In this document: one piece after another, positions 14,301 through 23,603 of the stretch
Position numbering within the stretch: position 1 is the stretch's first letter
Layout of the letters: each line of letters opens with the position of its first letter
Assembly (NCBI GenBank): GCA_011037195.1
Contig: JAAEAF010014488.1
Span: forward strand, 142,720-206,719
DNA: 64,000 bases
Direction: 5' to 3'
Source: Triatoma infestans
Lineage: Eukaryota > Arthropoda > Insecta > Hemiptera > Reduviidae
Made by a program: the position numbers and the translations under genes
Notes under the pieces: model-generated
What the model saw: only the letters and a program-made list of their open reading frames with translations
Database searches by the model: none
What the model was told of the DNA's origin: nothing

Positions 14301-15367
14301 CCTTTAACTAAGTATATGTGTTTCCTACACATATAAGGAGCTACAACTTTTATTTGAAATATTACTCTGGATAAACTCATTTAAGGGGACTTTTGTGGGA
14401 AAGAGAGGGTTATATTTTGCAGTTAGGTGCTATCTTAGTAGATAATTATAGATTGCTTTAGGGGATTATTGCACTGCGACCTGAAAGATCTATTGTGCTC
14501 TCCGGAGCCTTCTCAGTGCTCTGCCGGCTTCCGAGCAGTGTTCTCTAGCTACTGATAACACTTTCCATCACCGAATAGTGAGTTATAGAGGCTCTTAGGA
14601 AGAGAAAATCTAAGGGCAGCATGCTGGATTCGAACCCGCGACCTCCGCGTTGCTAGTCCAGCGCGCTGGCACTGAGCTAATCCCTTCCTTCTCCCTTGGC
14701 CTCTGTCCCTAGTTTGTGTACTGTTTGTCCTTGTCTGTAAAGTGTAGTGTATGTAGTTTAGACCTGTTCTGAAGAAATGCATGGAGTACTGAGCTGTGGT
14801 AACCAGTGAGGTCGCTACTCCCTAAGTAACTACTGCAACTGATACCCCTTGCGCGCATAGTTGATAATACAATTCTGCCATAAAAATAATGAATTAGAAA
14901 TAAATAGATTGTCAAAATTCCGAATTTCAAGAAAATTAGTAAACCGGAAGTGTGTTTTTAGAAAACCGTTTTTTTTTTTCAGTTCTCGCGATTTTCTCCT
15001 TAAACTAACCAACCAATTTAATTAAATTTGTTATACTAACTGTAAAATTTAACTAACAAATTGTAATTTGTCAATTACCAATTTTGTAAACTGCAGTAGG
15101 AGAAAGTTGTGTAAGTGTATTACACCAGAATTTTTTTAATTGTATTCACTTTAGGCTAGATTTGCTAAATTCATAAATTTCAGTTCATTTCTCTAATTTG
15201 CATACTCATTTATTTATTACAAATGTTTTCTGGACTATAGATCAGAAACGCAGAAGAGTGATACTTACGTTTCTCAGGGCAAAATTGGAGTGGAGTGTGA
15301 AGTTGACGGCGACCATTTCTGTGGCCACAGCCATCAAGATAACAATAGTGGCGGCAAACTGATCCAT
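5046..15367 (-). CDS. Osiris family (DUF1676) protein, three exons
   Basis: Joining 15367-15269, 11745-11418 and 5347-5046 gives a 242-residue protein that reads through both junctions in frame. Residues about 4-20 form a hydrophobic signal peptide. The two-Cys region of the family is at Cys36 and Cys44 (VCSQEYSLSCLKLD). The charged DUF1676 core is in exon 2. Exon 3 starts with a basic RRKG, then a long hydrophobic Ala/Leu/Gly stretch (about 151-189), a run of eight glycines, an AAAYDY motif (206-211) resembling the tail motif of the family, and a Tyr/Pro-containing C-terminus. Osiris proteins are insect-specific, often clustered, and are found in endosomes and the secretory route during cuticle formation. 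No second Osiris gene is visible here. Function is inferred from family membership; which Osiris member this is cannot be told without a search. A TATA-like box and a TCAGT initiator lie just upstream. Confidence 0.85.
5348..8205. other. Osiris intron 2, proximal part, no feature recognised
   Basis: AT-rich intronic DNA. A run of C residues sits near 5750. The short ORFs on both strands show no motif I recognise. Confidence 0.4.
8206..8341. repeat. Foldback repeat with AAAACACTT arms
   Basis: The left arm (8206-8236) begins AAAACACTTAGGTGTTTGGG and the right arm (8316-8341) is its reverse complement, ending CCAAGTGTTTT. The loop contains the phrases CTACGTTTCGCC and GGCTTCTTCAGG. A second, similar foldback lies at 31121-31260. 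It sits inside Osiris intron 2. Confidence 0.55.
8342..10502. other. Osiris intron 2, distal part, no gene
   Basis: AT-rich intronic DNA. Scattered phrases such as CCGGACTTCCGGTTATCC near 10027 resemble family H and may be a very decayed copy. Nothing codes. Confidence 0.35.
10503..11366 (-). mobile_element. Family H repeat copy, minus orientation
   Basis: Starts TTGGTGTGAAACACTCACAC and ends with CTTCCTCTTACTAGCAATAAGAG. Two internal units of about 300 bases each carry the markers CTTCCGGTT, AGTGCCCTTAAATGAATTTT and CACTTTAGA. It is noncoding and lies inside Osiris intron 2, ending only about 50 bases below exon 2. See the family H finding for the classification argument. Confidence 0.7.
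11418..11745 (-). CDS. Osiris gene exon 2 (two-Cys region and DUF1676 core)
   Basis: The acceptor TATTACAG precedes 11745. The exon gives 109 codons plus one base and ends at ACAG followed by GTTTGA, a weak but legal donor. It carries both conserved cysteines and a region rich in VDEYLNSLTLSVKVL-type heptads. Confidence 0.85.
11746..13556. other. Osiris intron 1, part without recognised gene
   Basis: AT-rich intron DNA with no supported coding region. A phrase near 12133 (TTCCGCGGCCATTTTCATGA) resembles sequence flanking the foldback repeats at 8206 and 31121. Confidence 0.35.
13571..13770 (-). mobile_element. tRNA-derived SINE, family A, copy 1
   Basis: On the minus strand the head starts at 13770 with TGGGCGGGTGTTGGTGTATT, an A-box-like region, followed by a B-box, CAGTTCGAGTCC. 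The tail at 13571 is rich in TTACTTTACTTT. A 13-base direct repeat, TTAGTTGCAATAA, flanks it at 13558-13570 and 13771-13783. That is a clear target-site duplication. A second copy is at 26985-27195. Confidence 0.8.
13850..15140 (+). mobile_element. Diverged family H copy, interrupted by a SINE
   Basis: Matches family H from the AAAATCGTAGAA region to the end motif (GTAGGAGAAAGTTGTGT then TTACACCAGA). It lies within Osiris intron 1. Between about 14440 and 14858 the family sequence is broken by an insertion that contains a tRNA-derived SINE (14486-14684). The left part ends near TTAGTAGATAATTATAG and resumes with CATAGTTGATAATACAATTC. Confidence 0.6.
14486..14684 (-). mobile_element. tRNA-derived SINE, family B, copy 1
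   Basis: The minus-strand head reads GGGATTAGCTCAGTGCCAGC with the A-box, followed by the B-box GGGTTCGAATCC. A common body ends in CTCCGGAG. It resembles a tRNA but continues into an unrelated body, and sister copies sit at 31682-31866 and 32131-32312, so it is a SINE and not a tRNA gene. Confidence 0.75.
15269..15367 (-). CDS. Osiris gene exon 1 (signal peptide)
   Basis: The ATG at 15367 opens 33 codons coding MDQFAATIVILMAVATEMVA and on to LRN. The exon ends at a GTAAGT donor (15268-15263) in phase 0. The start is supported by the immediate signal peptide and by the promoter-like elements 30-70 bases upstream. Confidence 0.85.
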
Positions 15368-15396
15368 CTTAATGTAACCGCACAGCTTGCTCTCTG

Positions 15397-15435
15397 CACT
15401 GAAGATTGATGATTGGCCACTCTCTTATCTTATAC
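15397..15435 (-). promoter_or_regulatory. Likely core promoter of the Osiris gene
   Basis: On the minus strand GTATAAGATAAG (15435-15424) contains a TATA-like box, and TCAGTG (15402-15397) matches the arthropod initiator TCAGT, with the putative +1 A at 15400. The TATA-to-start distance of about 34 bases is slightly long. The 5-prime UTR would be about 33 nt. Confidence 0.5.
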
Positions 15436-15439
15436 CGTC

Positions 15440-16540
15440 TTCCCGCCACCAGTAAATCCGAATCATCCGTATCAAATGGAAGCGAACAATAGGCCGTCAC
15501 ACTTATACTAACCGAGACTAAACAATATTAGTGTTAAATCGGATAATAGGTCGCTTTCATTAGCGTATTGTTTTATTTATTTATTTTTTTACAATTTATT
15601 CGTTTACAGCTGGTTTTCAAATTATTTACACATTCAGATTGTACTGTTATATTTATTTATTCAAATTATGAGCTTACTCGCTGGTGATGGCTAATTCAAG
15701 TCCTGGTCTACAGTAAAGCCGTTGATAGATTTTGATAAACAGCTTAGTGTCGAAGGCAGATTATATCAAGTAGCTAAACGGAGTATCAAGTTCTTCCAGT
15801 TTCCTGCGATTATTCATGTTTATTGTTTATTTACACACACAAACTTAATAAACATTACATACTCTGCTAGATTTTTTTCCCATATGACATGTCCGCCAAT
15901 TTTCTGCGGGCAGTTTCTCGTCTTGTTGGGGCATTCCTTTGTTTCACTAGCCTATAGATCACCGCATGATCTGAGCACCACTCAAGTGCTCACCTACATT
16001 ACCCATACGAATTAGTGGTAATTCAAACAGATCTCTAATATGTACTTTTCGTATTGCTAGATTTTCAAGTTTGAGACGAGCCATTAAAACCAGAAGTGCG
16101 ATTTTACAAAATAGGTTTCTAGTTGCCCGTAAATTCCTTGGAAACGGTTCAAACGGTTTCTTAAAATTTTGCATGCTGACTGTACACATATATATATTTC
16201 TATATACAAACCTGTTCCTTTATATGGAATAATTTTCACAAACATTTCTTTTTTCTCTGACCGGCTTCCGGTGGTAATAGCGAGCCTAGCAGAGTTCTTT
16301 TTCTATTGCTTTCAGTGCATGAGTCAACGCAAATTAAAGTGTTCCATTTATTGAAGAATTTATAGAATAATCATTTAATATTGATTGTAAAATATTTCAG
16401 ACTGAACAATTCATACCACTTACTATAGTTTTCATGATTTTATTTATAAATGTTTATCAAAATTAGAGTTTTTAACTAAATATGTTTGTGTTTGTAAATG
16501 AAACATATATGCCTGATGTAGTTCATTCGTTTACAGAAAA
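15440..16540. other. Upstream flank of the Osiris gene, no gene
   Basis: AT-rich, with a weakly family-H-like stretch at about 16020-16170 (AGAAGTGCGATTTTACAAAA and a GGTTCAAACGGTTTC phrase). No coding region is supported. Confidence 0.35.
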
Positions 16541-17504
16541 AATCTGGTGTGAAACATTCACACAACTTTCCTCTTACTCCAGTTCTCAAAATTATAATTG
16601 ATAAATGTTATAGTTTGTGTACCAAATTTAACCCAACTCGTCGAAAACTGAAAATTCTGTTCAGTAAAAGGGCATTTCCGGTTTACTAATTCTCTTAAAA
16701 CTCGCAATTTTGGCCATCTATTTATTTCTAGTTAATTTTGTTTGGATGATAGAATTGTATAATCAACTTACGATAGCACTTTAGAGGAAGCTGTAACCCC
16801 GCCCGTCTCCTAAAAGTGCCCTTAAATGAATTTTCCCAAAGAGAAATGGTTTAAATAAATATTTAGTTTATATACGAAGTTTAAGGAAAATCGTCCGGGT
16901 CTATTTTTAAGAAAATCGCGAAAATGTGAAAAAAATTATTCAATAAAGTGTTAAAATAAACGCATTTCCAGTTATCCGATTTTTTTTGAAACTCGGAATT
17001 TCAACCACATATTTAATTCTAATTAACATTATTTAGATTGCAGAATTGTTTAATAAACTGAAACAACACTTTAGATGAAAACCTAACCTCCTCCCTCCCC
17101 CAGAAGTGCCCTTAAATGAATTTTCCCAGAGAAATGTTGCAAATAAAAGTTGTAGCTGTTAGTATGTGTAGTTGATATTTCAAATTTGAAGAAGATCGGT
17201 GGAGCCATTTTTGAGTAAATCGCAAAAACGTAAAAAAAAAAAAACTAGTAATGTGGTACTTCCGGTTGAGAAATTTTGACAGATAACGCACCGTCACATC
17301 CCATGGTGATACCTAAACGTAATATCATGTTTCAACTCTCTACAGCTTTTCATTTTTGAGCTATGCTGTTCACATACATACACACATACACACAGACACA
17401 CACACACAGACCATTTGCTAAAAACCACTTTTTTTGGACTCAGGGGACCTCATAACGGATATTTCCGGTGAAAACTCGATATCGAAAATTTGACACGATT
17501 ACAA
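16541..17504 (-). mobile_element. Family H copy, minus orientation, interrupted at its end
   Basis: Begins AATCTGGTGTGAAACATTCA and runs through both internal units to the CGATATCGAAAATTTGACAC region. It then breaks off abruptly at about 17504, where a different repeat starts. The missing end-hairpin is not seen immediately on the other side. Confidence 0.7.
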
Positions 17505-17790
17505 GTGTTATGGTTCTTGGATGGGTCAAGGTTTATAAAGGGCTAGGATTCCTAGCCCTGAAAAAGGCAATAAATTTGCCAAAAGGTCGGAAGAAATTTA
17601 AAAAGAGTTCTTTTGTATGACCAGAACCTCAACATCCAATTTACAACATTGTTTTTAATAATTAAAAAGTTCGACGTTTCGGCAAAAACATTGTTTGGCT
17701 TCTTCAGAAACAATACAAAAAAAAAAGAAAAATTGTAACACAAAATAAAACGATACATAAGTGTGATTACTGTGGGACTGCTAAGTCTGA
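17505..17790. repeat. Composite repeat with CGACGTTTCGGC and GGCTTCTTCAG motifs
   Basis: Contains a 32-base stretch also present at 55803-55834, a GGCTAGGATTCCTAGCC palindrome (17541-17557), and a tract like the one at 2218-2250 (GGCAATAAATTTGCC). These are probably pieces of a foldback-type repeat inserted into or beside the family H copy. Confidence 0.45.
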
Positions 17791-17936
17791 TTACACACAC
17801 ATACACACAGTGACTATTCGGAAAAAATATTGTTTCTTTTCTTAGGGGACTTCAAGACATCGATTCCCGTGAAAACTGAATATCGAAAGTTTCACTCGAT
17901 CACAATACTTCCTCTTACAGTAGTAAGAGAAAGTTA
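17791..17936 (-). mobile_element. Family H end fragment
   Basis: Covers the CACACA-type spacer and ends with CGATCACAATACTTCCTCTTA then AGTAAGAGAAAG. It is more diverged than the copy beside it, so it is likely a separate, older insertion. Confidence 0.55.
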
Positions 17937-18142
17937 ACAGATGAAGAAATGCAAAATAGGAAGAATAAATAACCACTGCTTGTAGTCAAATCTAACACAG
18001 GTGTAAATTAAAAAATAATATTATTGAGTATGTACAAAATTACATGATTACTCACATTAACTAATTTGATATACAAACATGTTCTTCTTTGAAACCTTGA
18101 TCTCATTCATAACAATAAAAACTTTTAATACTCATGGTTATA

Positions 18143-19132
18143 TTTTTTACTTTCTCTTACTACTAGTAAGAGGAAGTATTGTAATTGTGTCAAATTTTCG
18201 ATATCGTGTTTTCACCGGAAATATCCGTTTTGAGGTCCCCTGAGTCCAAAAAAGTGGTTTTTAGCAAATTGTCTGTGTGTATTTGAACAGCATAGCTCAA
18301 AAACGAAAAACCGTAGAAAGTTGAAACTTGATATTACGTTTAGGTATCACCATGGGATCTGACGGTGCGTTATCTGACAATATTCATAACCGGAAGTACC
18401 ACTTTACTAGTTCTTCTTTTTTTAACGTATTTGCGATTTCTTCAAAAATGGCTCCGACGATTTTCTATAAACTTGGTATATCAACTACACATACAAAGAG
18501 CTACAACTTTTATTTGAAATATTTCTCCGGGAAAATTCATTTAAGGGCACTTCTGGGGGAGCGGAGGGGTTAGGTTTTCATCTTAACTGCTATTTCAGTT
18601 TATTAGACAATTCTGTCATGTAAATAATGTTAATTAGAATTAAATATGTTGTTGAAATTCCGAGTTTTTTTAAAAAAAAGGATAACCGGAAGTGCGTTTA
18701 TTTAAACATTTTACTAAATGTTTTTTTTCTCTTTTTCGCGATTTTTTCAAAAAAGGGCTTCGACGATTTTCTTGAAACTTCGTATACAAAATAAAAATGC
18801 AAAGATCTACATCTTTTATTTAAAACATTTCTCTGGGAAAAAATCATTTAAAGGTATTTTTAGGGGTGGAGGTGGGGTTACAGCTTCCCCTAAAATTGTG
18901 TCATAGTTGATTATACAATTCTATCATCCAAACAAAATTAATTAGAAATAAATAGATGGCTGAAATTCCGAGTTTCAAGAAAATTAGTAAACCGGAAGTT
19001 CGCTTTTACTCAACAGTTTTTTCAGTTTTCGACGAATTCGTTATATTTGGTACATAAACTATAACATTTGTTAATTATAATTTTGAGAACAGGAGTAAGA
19101 GAATGTTGTGTGAATGTTTCACACCAGATTTT
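18143..19132 (+). mobile_element. Family H full-length copy, plus orientation
   Basis: Begins TTTTTTACTTTCTCTTACT with a CTCTTACTACTAGTAAGAG hairpin and ends GTTTCACACCAGATTTTT. Two internal units each carry CGATTTTCT or similar, then AAATTCATTTAAGGGCACTT, then a G-rich tract and CCGGAAGTGCG. This is one of the reference copies for the family. Confidence 0.75.
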
Positions 19133-19860
19133 TATTATTATTATTATTATTATTATTTATTTATGTTTTCATTATTGAAACTGTTGGGTACATGTACATA
19201 ACAGTTGACTTCAGCATGACATACTTATTGTTCACAAGGGTTATAGTACAATAGTATTAAATATACAGTTCGGTAAAAAAGACAAAAAAAAAAAAAACCA
19301 AAATGGTCCAAACAAAACAAATTTCTATTAACTAAATTCAAAACCAGATTAATCATTTGTTAAAAAAATGCCTCAGTTTTAAAGAATTTGTAAAAAACTG
19401 AAATATACTTTCTAAATGTTCATACATATTTATTGTATTGTAAAGTTTTTGTGAAATTTGTATGTAAATAAAGACTTCTTCTTGTACATATTTATATTTA
19501 ATAAAGAGGCAACATGAATTTCTTTATATAAACATAAATATTTCTCTCTATAGAATTTATAAAAAGGGCAGTTTGGAAAAAAGTATGATTTACCGTTTCT
19601 TTTTCCTTAAAACACAAGACACCAAGACATCTTCTTCTCCTAGGACATATTTATTTTTATTTATTGTAGAAAGTTAACGAAAAGGAAGAACTAATTCTTA
19701 GTTGACTAATTAAACGGCATTTATTGAATGGCATATTTAACGATAAGTATGACGGTGGGGAGGAATACATATCGCCCGTCAGTTCTTTATATAAATTGAG
19801 TAACTAGAACTTTACATCCATCTATAATCTGCCTGAATTAAAGATAGTTTATATTTTTCA
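19133..19860. other. (ATT)n microsatellite and gene-free DNA
   Basis: A run of ATT repeats (19133-19157) follows the family H end directly. The rest is AT-rich with no recognised feature. Confidence 0.5.
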
Positions 19861-19882
19861 AATATCTGACCCATGGTTTTCT

Positions 19883-20640
19883 TTAGATTAATTGGGTCTT
19901 GTTTCCTGCCATATTGAACGTAAACCTAAGTCGTGTAAAATGATTTTCAGTTGTGTAACCCAGTAAAATTTGACAGTGTTGGACTATTGAGAATCTAACT
20001 GTATAAGTTTTTTTAAAGCAGATTTTGGGGTATCTGTTGTGTGGAATGTTCAGCAGTTTCAGCCACCATTTAATTGCCAATTTGAAAACGCTTAATTTTA
20101 GATTACTCTACCCCGTTTCCAGGCTTACCAGGTAGCCGGGTGTACAAGGCGGCCATAAACATAAGAGCTTTAAAGAATTTAGTTTGGACTATTTCATCTA
20201 TGTCATCCAGATAACTCTGTGCCTAAATCTCGCTGGCGTAATAGCACGACCGAACGAACCATACTCTCAAACAAACGAATTTTGGCAGCTCACAAGAGTC
20301 GGAGTAACATTTCGTTAAAATACCTCACAGAGCGCTGGATGCTGTGATTGCTTTAACAATCCTGTCCTTGGTGGGGAGACTAAACAATCCAGAGTTGGAG
20401 ACAATAATTCCCAAATATCTAATCGTGCTTACTGTTTCCAATGGCTCGTCTTTATAAAATAGGGAACCTCTAGCGGACCTGCCATGACCTTTTTTAAATA
20501 TAAGTACTTTTGGTTTTTTTAATATTAACCGTCAGTTGATTTAGGGTACAATAATCTTCCAGTATCCTCAATTTCTTTTGAGCTTCTACAAAGGTGTTTC
20601 AAAGAAGGATGGCATCGTCGGCATATTAGTCATGGTTATA
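19883..20640 (-). pseudogene. LINE reverse transcriptase C-terminal remnant
   Basis: The minus strand carries a decayed reverse transcriptase tail, with phrases LTVNIKKTKVLIFKK and RYLGIIVSNSG. A later segment, in a different frame, runs to 19883 and ends ENHFTRLRFTFNMAGNK. The region has several stops and frameshifts and no catalytic motif remains, so it is a dead 3-prime fragment of a CR1/Jockey-like element. Confidence 0.65.
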
Positions 20641-20946
20641 TATTTAAATAACCTTTATAAATTATGGTTGTCTTGAAGTGTTTTTTCCTTATGCCATGAC
20701 TTCGGCTGCTCAGCCATTCCGTGCGCTGCGACTGATGTTCGTTTAGGTGGATATCCAGGGGACACGTGAGAACAATCTCGGACGCGAACCTATCTATCTT
20801 GAAGTGTAACAATATCTTCTATTTTTATTTAGTTTGCTCAGAACTTTATAGAGTGGAATTCTGCTATTTCTACGTTCCCAAGTATAGAGAAATCTTGAGT
20901 TTTAATTACAATATACTTATTTTCATCAATTAACAATCTCAAAATA

Positions 20947-21262
20947 AACTTGGCACTGAAATTGAAACTGTTGAATTGTTTTCAAGGAAATCTAAAAAAT
21001 CAGTCAGTAAAGTCGAACTTCCGATTGACGTCTTGTGACGAAAACTTTTTCCTTGGCACTTCAAAATGGGGCATCAACAGATCAGATTCCCCAGATTCTT
21101 CGTGTTTAAGTTATGCTATTCAAACACACCTACTGACCATCCATTAAAAATATTATTTTTTTTCTCGTGCCCAAAGATTTCATATGTAATTCTGGAACCA
21201 TGGATTTCGCAAAATTTGACATGCTTGCGAATCCTTTTGCTTTGAGGTAAGAAAAAGTAATT
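20947..21262 (-). repeat. Highly diverged family H fragment
   Basis: Retains in order weak matches to CTTCCGGTTGA, the TTATGCTATTCA stretch, the GACCATT spacer and the AAATTTGACATG end region. Divergence is much greater than in the fresher copies, which suggests an old insertion. Confidence 0.35.
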
Positions 21263-22822
21263 GACAGAAATCTGAGTCACCGGACGTTCTGTTCTAGTGA
21301 TGATACTCATGTTCAGTTTTCAGCAAAACGGCTTTTAAATTCTGGTCCTTTCTTTGAAGGCGACATTATAATGCTGCGGGCAGCTGGCAAGTTCGCCAAT
21401 ATCATCTTTCAAGAAAGTTTAAATACAGTAATGTATTTGGATTTAAATAATAACCATTTGAATAATAAAAGTTTGTAAAATATCTTATTAACTCATTCTA
21501 CATACCACAAATCTATACTTAGCAAAGGTTATACTACATTCGGACGTGCTTAAAGGGATTAGTGGACGATTCAAGGTATTATTGAGTGATTGGAACAAGT
21601 GTATGTGTGTTGGTGTATAACCTTGTTCACCATTATGACCTGTAATTATATAGATACAGCCATAGTAACGCGTTACATTATCAATTACATTATTACTAAA
21701 TAAACATGCTATATATTTATCACTTTCTTCTGATTTACTTTCTATAAAAGAAATTGGCCGTAGAGTAGAGAACATGGGGAGGGGTCGGGTGGGTTTACAC
21801 GCTGTAATGGAGGCCAGGCTGAGTTAGTTTAGTAAACTAGTAAACTATCAGTTTCTCGCTCTGATTACAACAGTGAAAACTGTAGTGGCTTAGCGCACTC
21901 TAGCAAAATAAACAAACACTATACTGTCGATTACAAGTGAACCGCTGCTATAACATCCCAACTAGTGCGGAATATTGACCAAACTTGTCACTTTCATTTG
22001 GTAAGAGGAAGTAGTGTTAATCAGGTCGAATTTTCGAAATTAATTAGTCACTGCTAATAATTGAGGTGCTGAGTGTACGCAAAATACTGTTAGACCGAAT
22101 GATTTGTGTGTGTGAAGTAGTAGTAGTGTTTATTTAATCACAAATTATTCAATATAATACAATTTGATTTTAAATAAATCAGTTTAACGCAATGCATGGC
22201 ACAGAAGTCCAGCTGCCGAATTCTCACGTGTGCAGATTATAGTTATCAATTATTTAAAGTAAAATTCATCTAAATAAAATAGAAAACAAAACAAACAAAA
22301 TGTCCAGCCTTAGCTATAGATATAGATGATATGTAACACAAACATCACAAATAGAAATCAAATCCACAACTATCATAAATAAAATCGGCAATTAAATCGC
22401 TGTATTAACGTGGCCAAGCAAAACTTGGTGCCTATAGAGGGTGTACCGATATAGAGCACATAGCTCATGAATTCAGAGCTCTATCTAATATCCTTCTATC
22501 AAAACATTTAATTGTAAATTCTTTCAGAGACGAGCACCCAGGCACATAGTGCAAATTGTACACTATTACAGATAGTGCCTGCTATCTTCTCCTGTAACAT
22601 TGTAATTTAAATTCAATAACCATTGTCTCATCTATATTATACACTGTATAAACTTGCAGCTATTTTTATTTGAAATGTAATGAGCTTCGTCTCAATCTTA
22701 AATTAATTCCACATAAAGATTATGATAGATAAAAAATTTCGAGCTTTTAATATTAAATTATTTTTAAAATTCAGTTTGTACTGAATATACAAACTATTAT
22801 ATCTTTAAATTCATTTATACTA
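21263..22822. other. Gene-free stretch
   Basis: No coding region or repeat is supported, apart from a short family-H-like end (GGTAAGAGGAAGTAGTG) at about 22000-22040. Confidence 0.35.
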
Positions 22823-23508
22823 TTTTTACTTTCTCTTACTCCTAGTAAGAGGAAGTATTTATAATCTTGTCAAATTTTCGATATTGAGTTTTTACCGGAT
22901 ATATCCGTTTTGTTTTGAGGTCCCCCGAGTCCAAAACAATGGTTTTTAGCAAATGATCTGTGTGTATGTTTGGGAACAGCATAGCTCAAAAACGAAAAAT
23001 CGTAGAAAGTTCAAAATTGGTATTCCGTTTAGATATCACCATGGGATCCGACAGTGGGTCATCTGTCAAAATTCCTCAACCGGAAGTACCACTGTACTAG
23101 TTGTTTTTTTTTACGTTTTTTTGCGATTTTCTCAAAAATGTCTTCGACGATTTTCTTGAAACTTCATATATAAACTAAACTTACAAAGATCTACAACTGC
23201 TATTTAAAACATTTCTCTGGGAAAATTCATTTAAGGGCACTTTTGGAGGGGGGTTGGGGTTATGTTTTTCTCTGAAGTGATATCATAGTTGATTATACAA
23301 TTCTATCATCCAAACAAAATTATTTAGAAATAAATAGATGGCCAAAATTCCAAGTTTCAAGAAAAATTAGTAAACCGGAAGTGCGCGTTTTACTTGACAG
23401 TTTTTCAACGAATTTCATTAAATTTGGGCACACAAAATTATAAAATTTTTTCAATTAAATTTTGAGAGGAGTAAGAGAATGTTGTGTGAGTGTTTCACAC
23501 CAGATTTT
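22823..23508 (+). mobile_element. Family H copy with one internal unit
   Basis: Begins TTTTTACTTTCTCTTACTCC and ends CACACCAGATTTTTT. It is about 300 bases shorter than the 990-1000-base copies because only one of the two internal units is present. This shows directly that the unit number varies in the family. Confidence 0.7.
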
Positions 23509-23603
23509 TTTTTTTTTTTAAATTGAAAGTTAGATTTAGAATTACTAATTTCATTTGTATTTATTTTTAAATTTGTCACTCTATTTGGCTCATTCTTCTA
23601 GTC

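Noticed and set aside
14620..14690. Possible tRNA gene on the minus strand
   Set aside because: The A- and B-boxes fit, but the same head plus an unrelated body recurs at 31682 and 32131, so it is a SINE.
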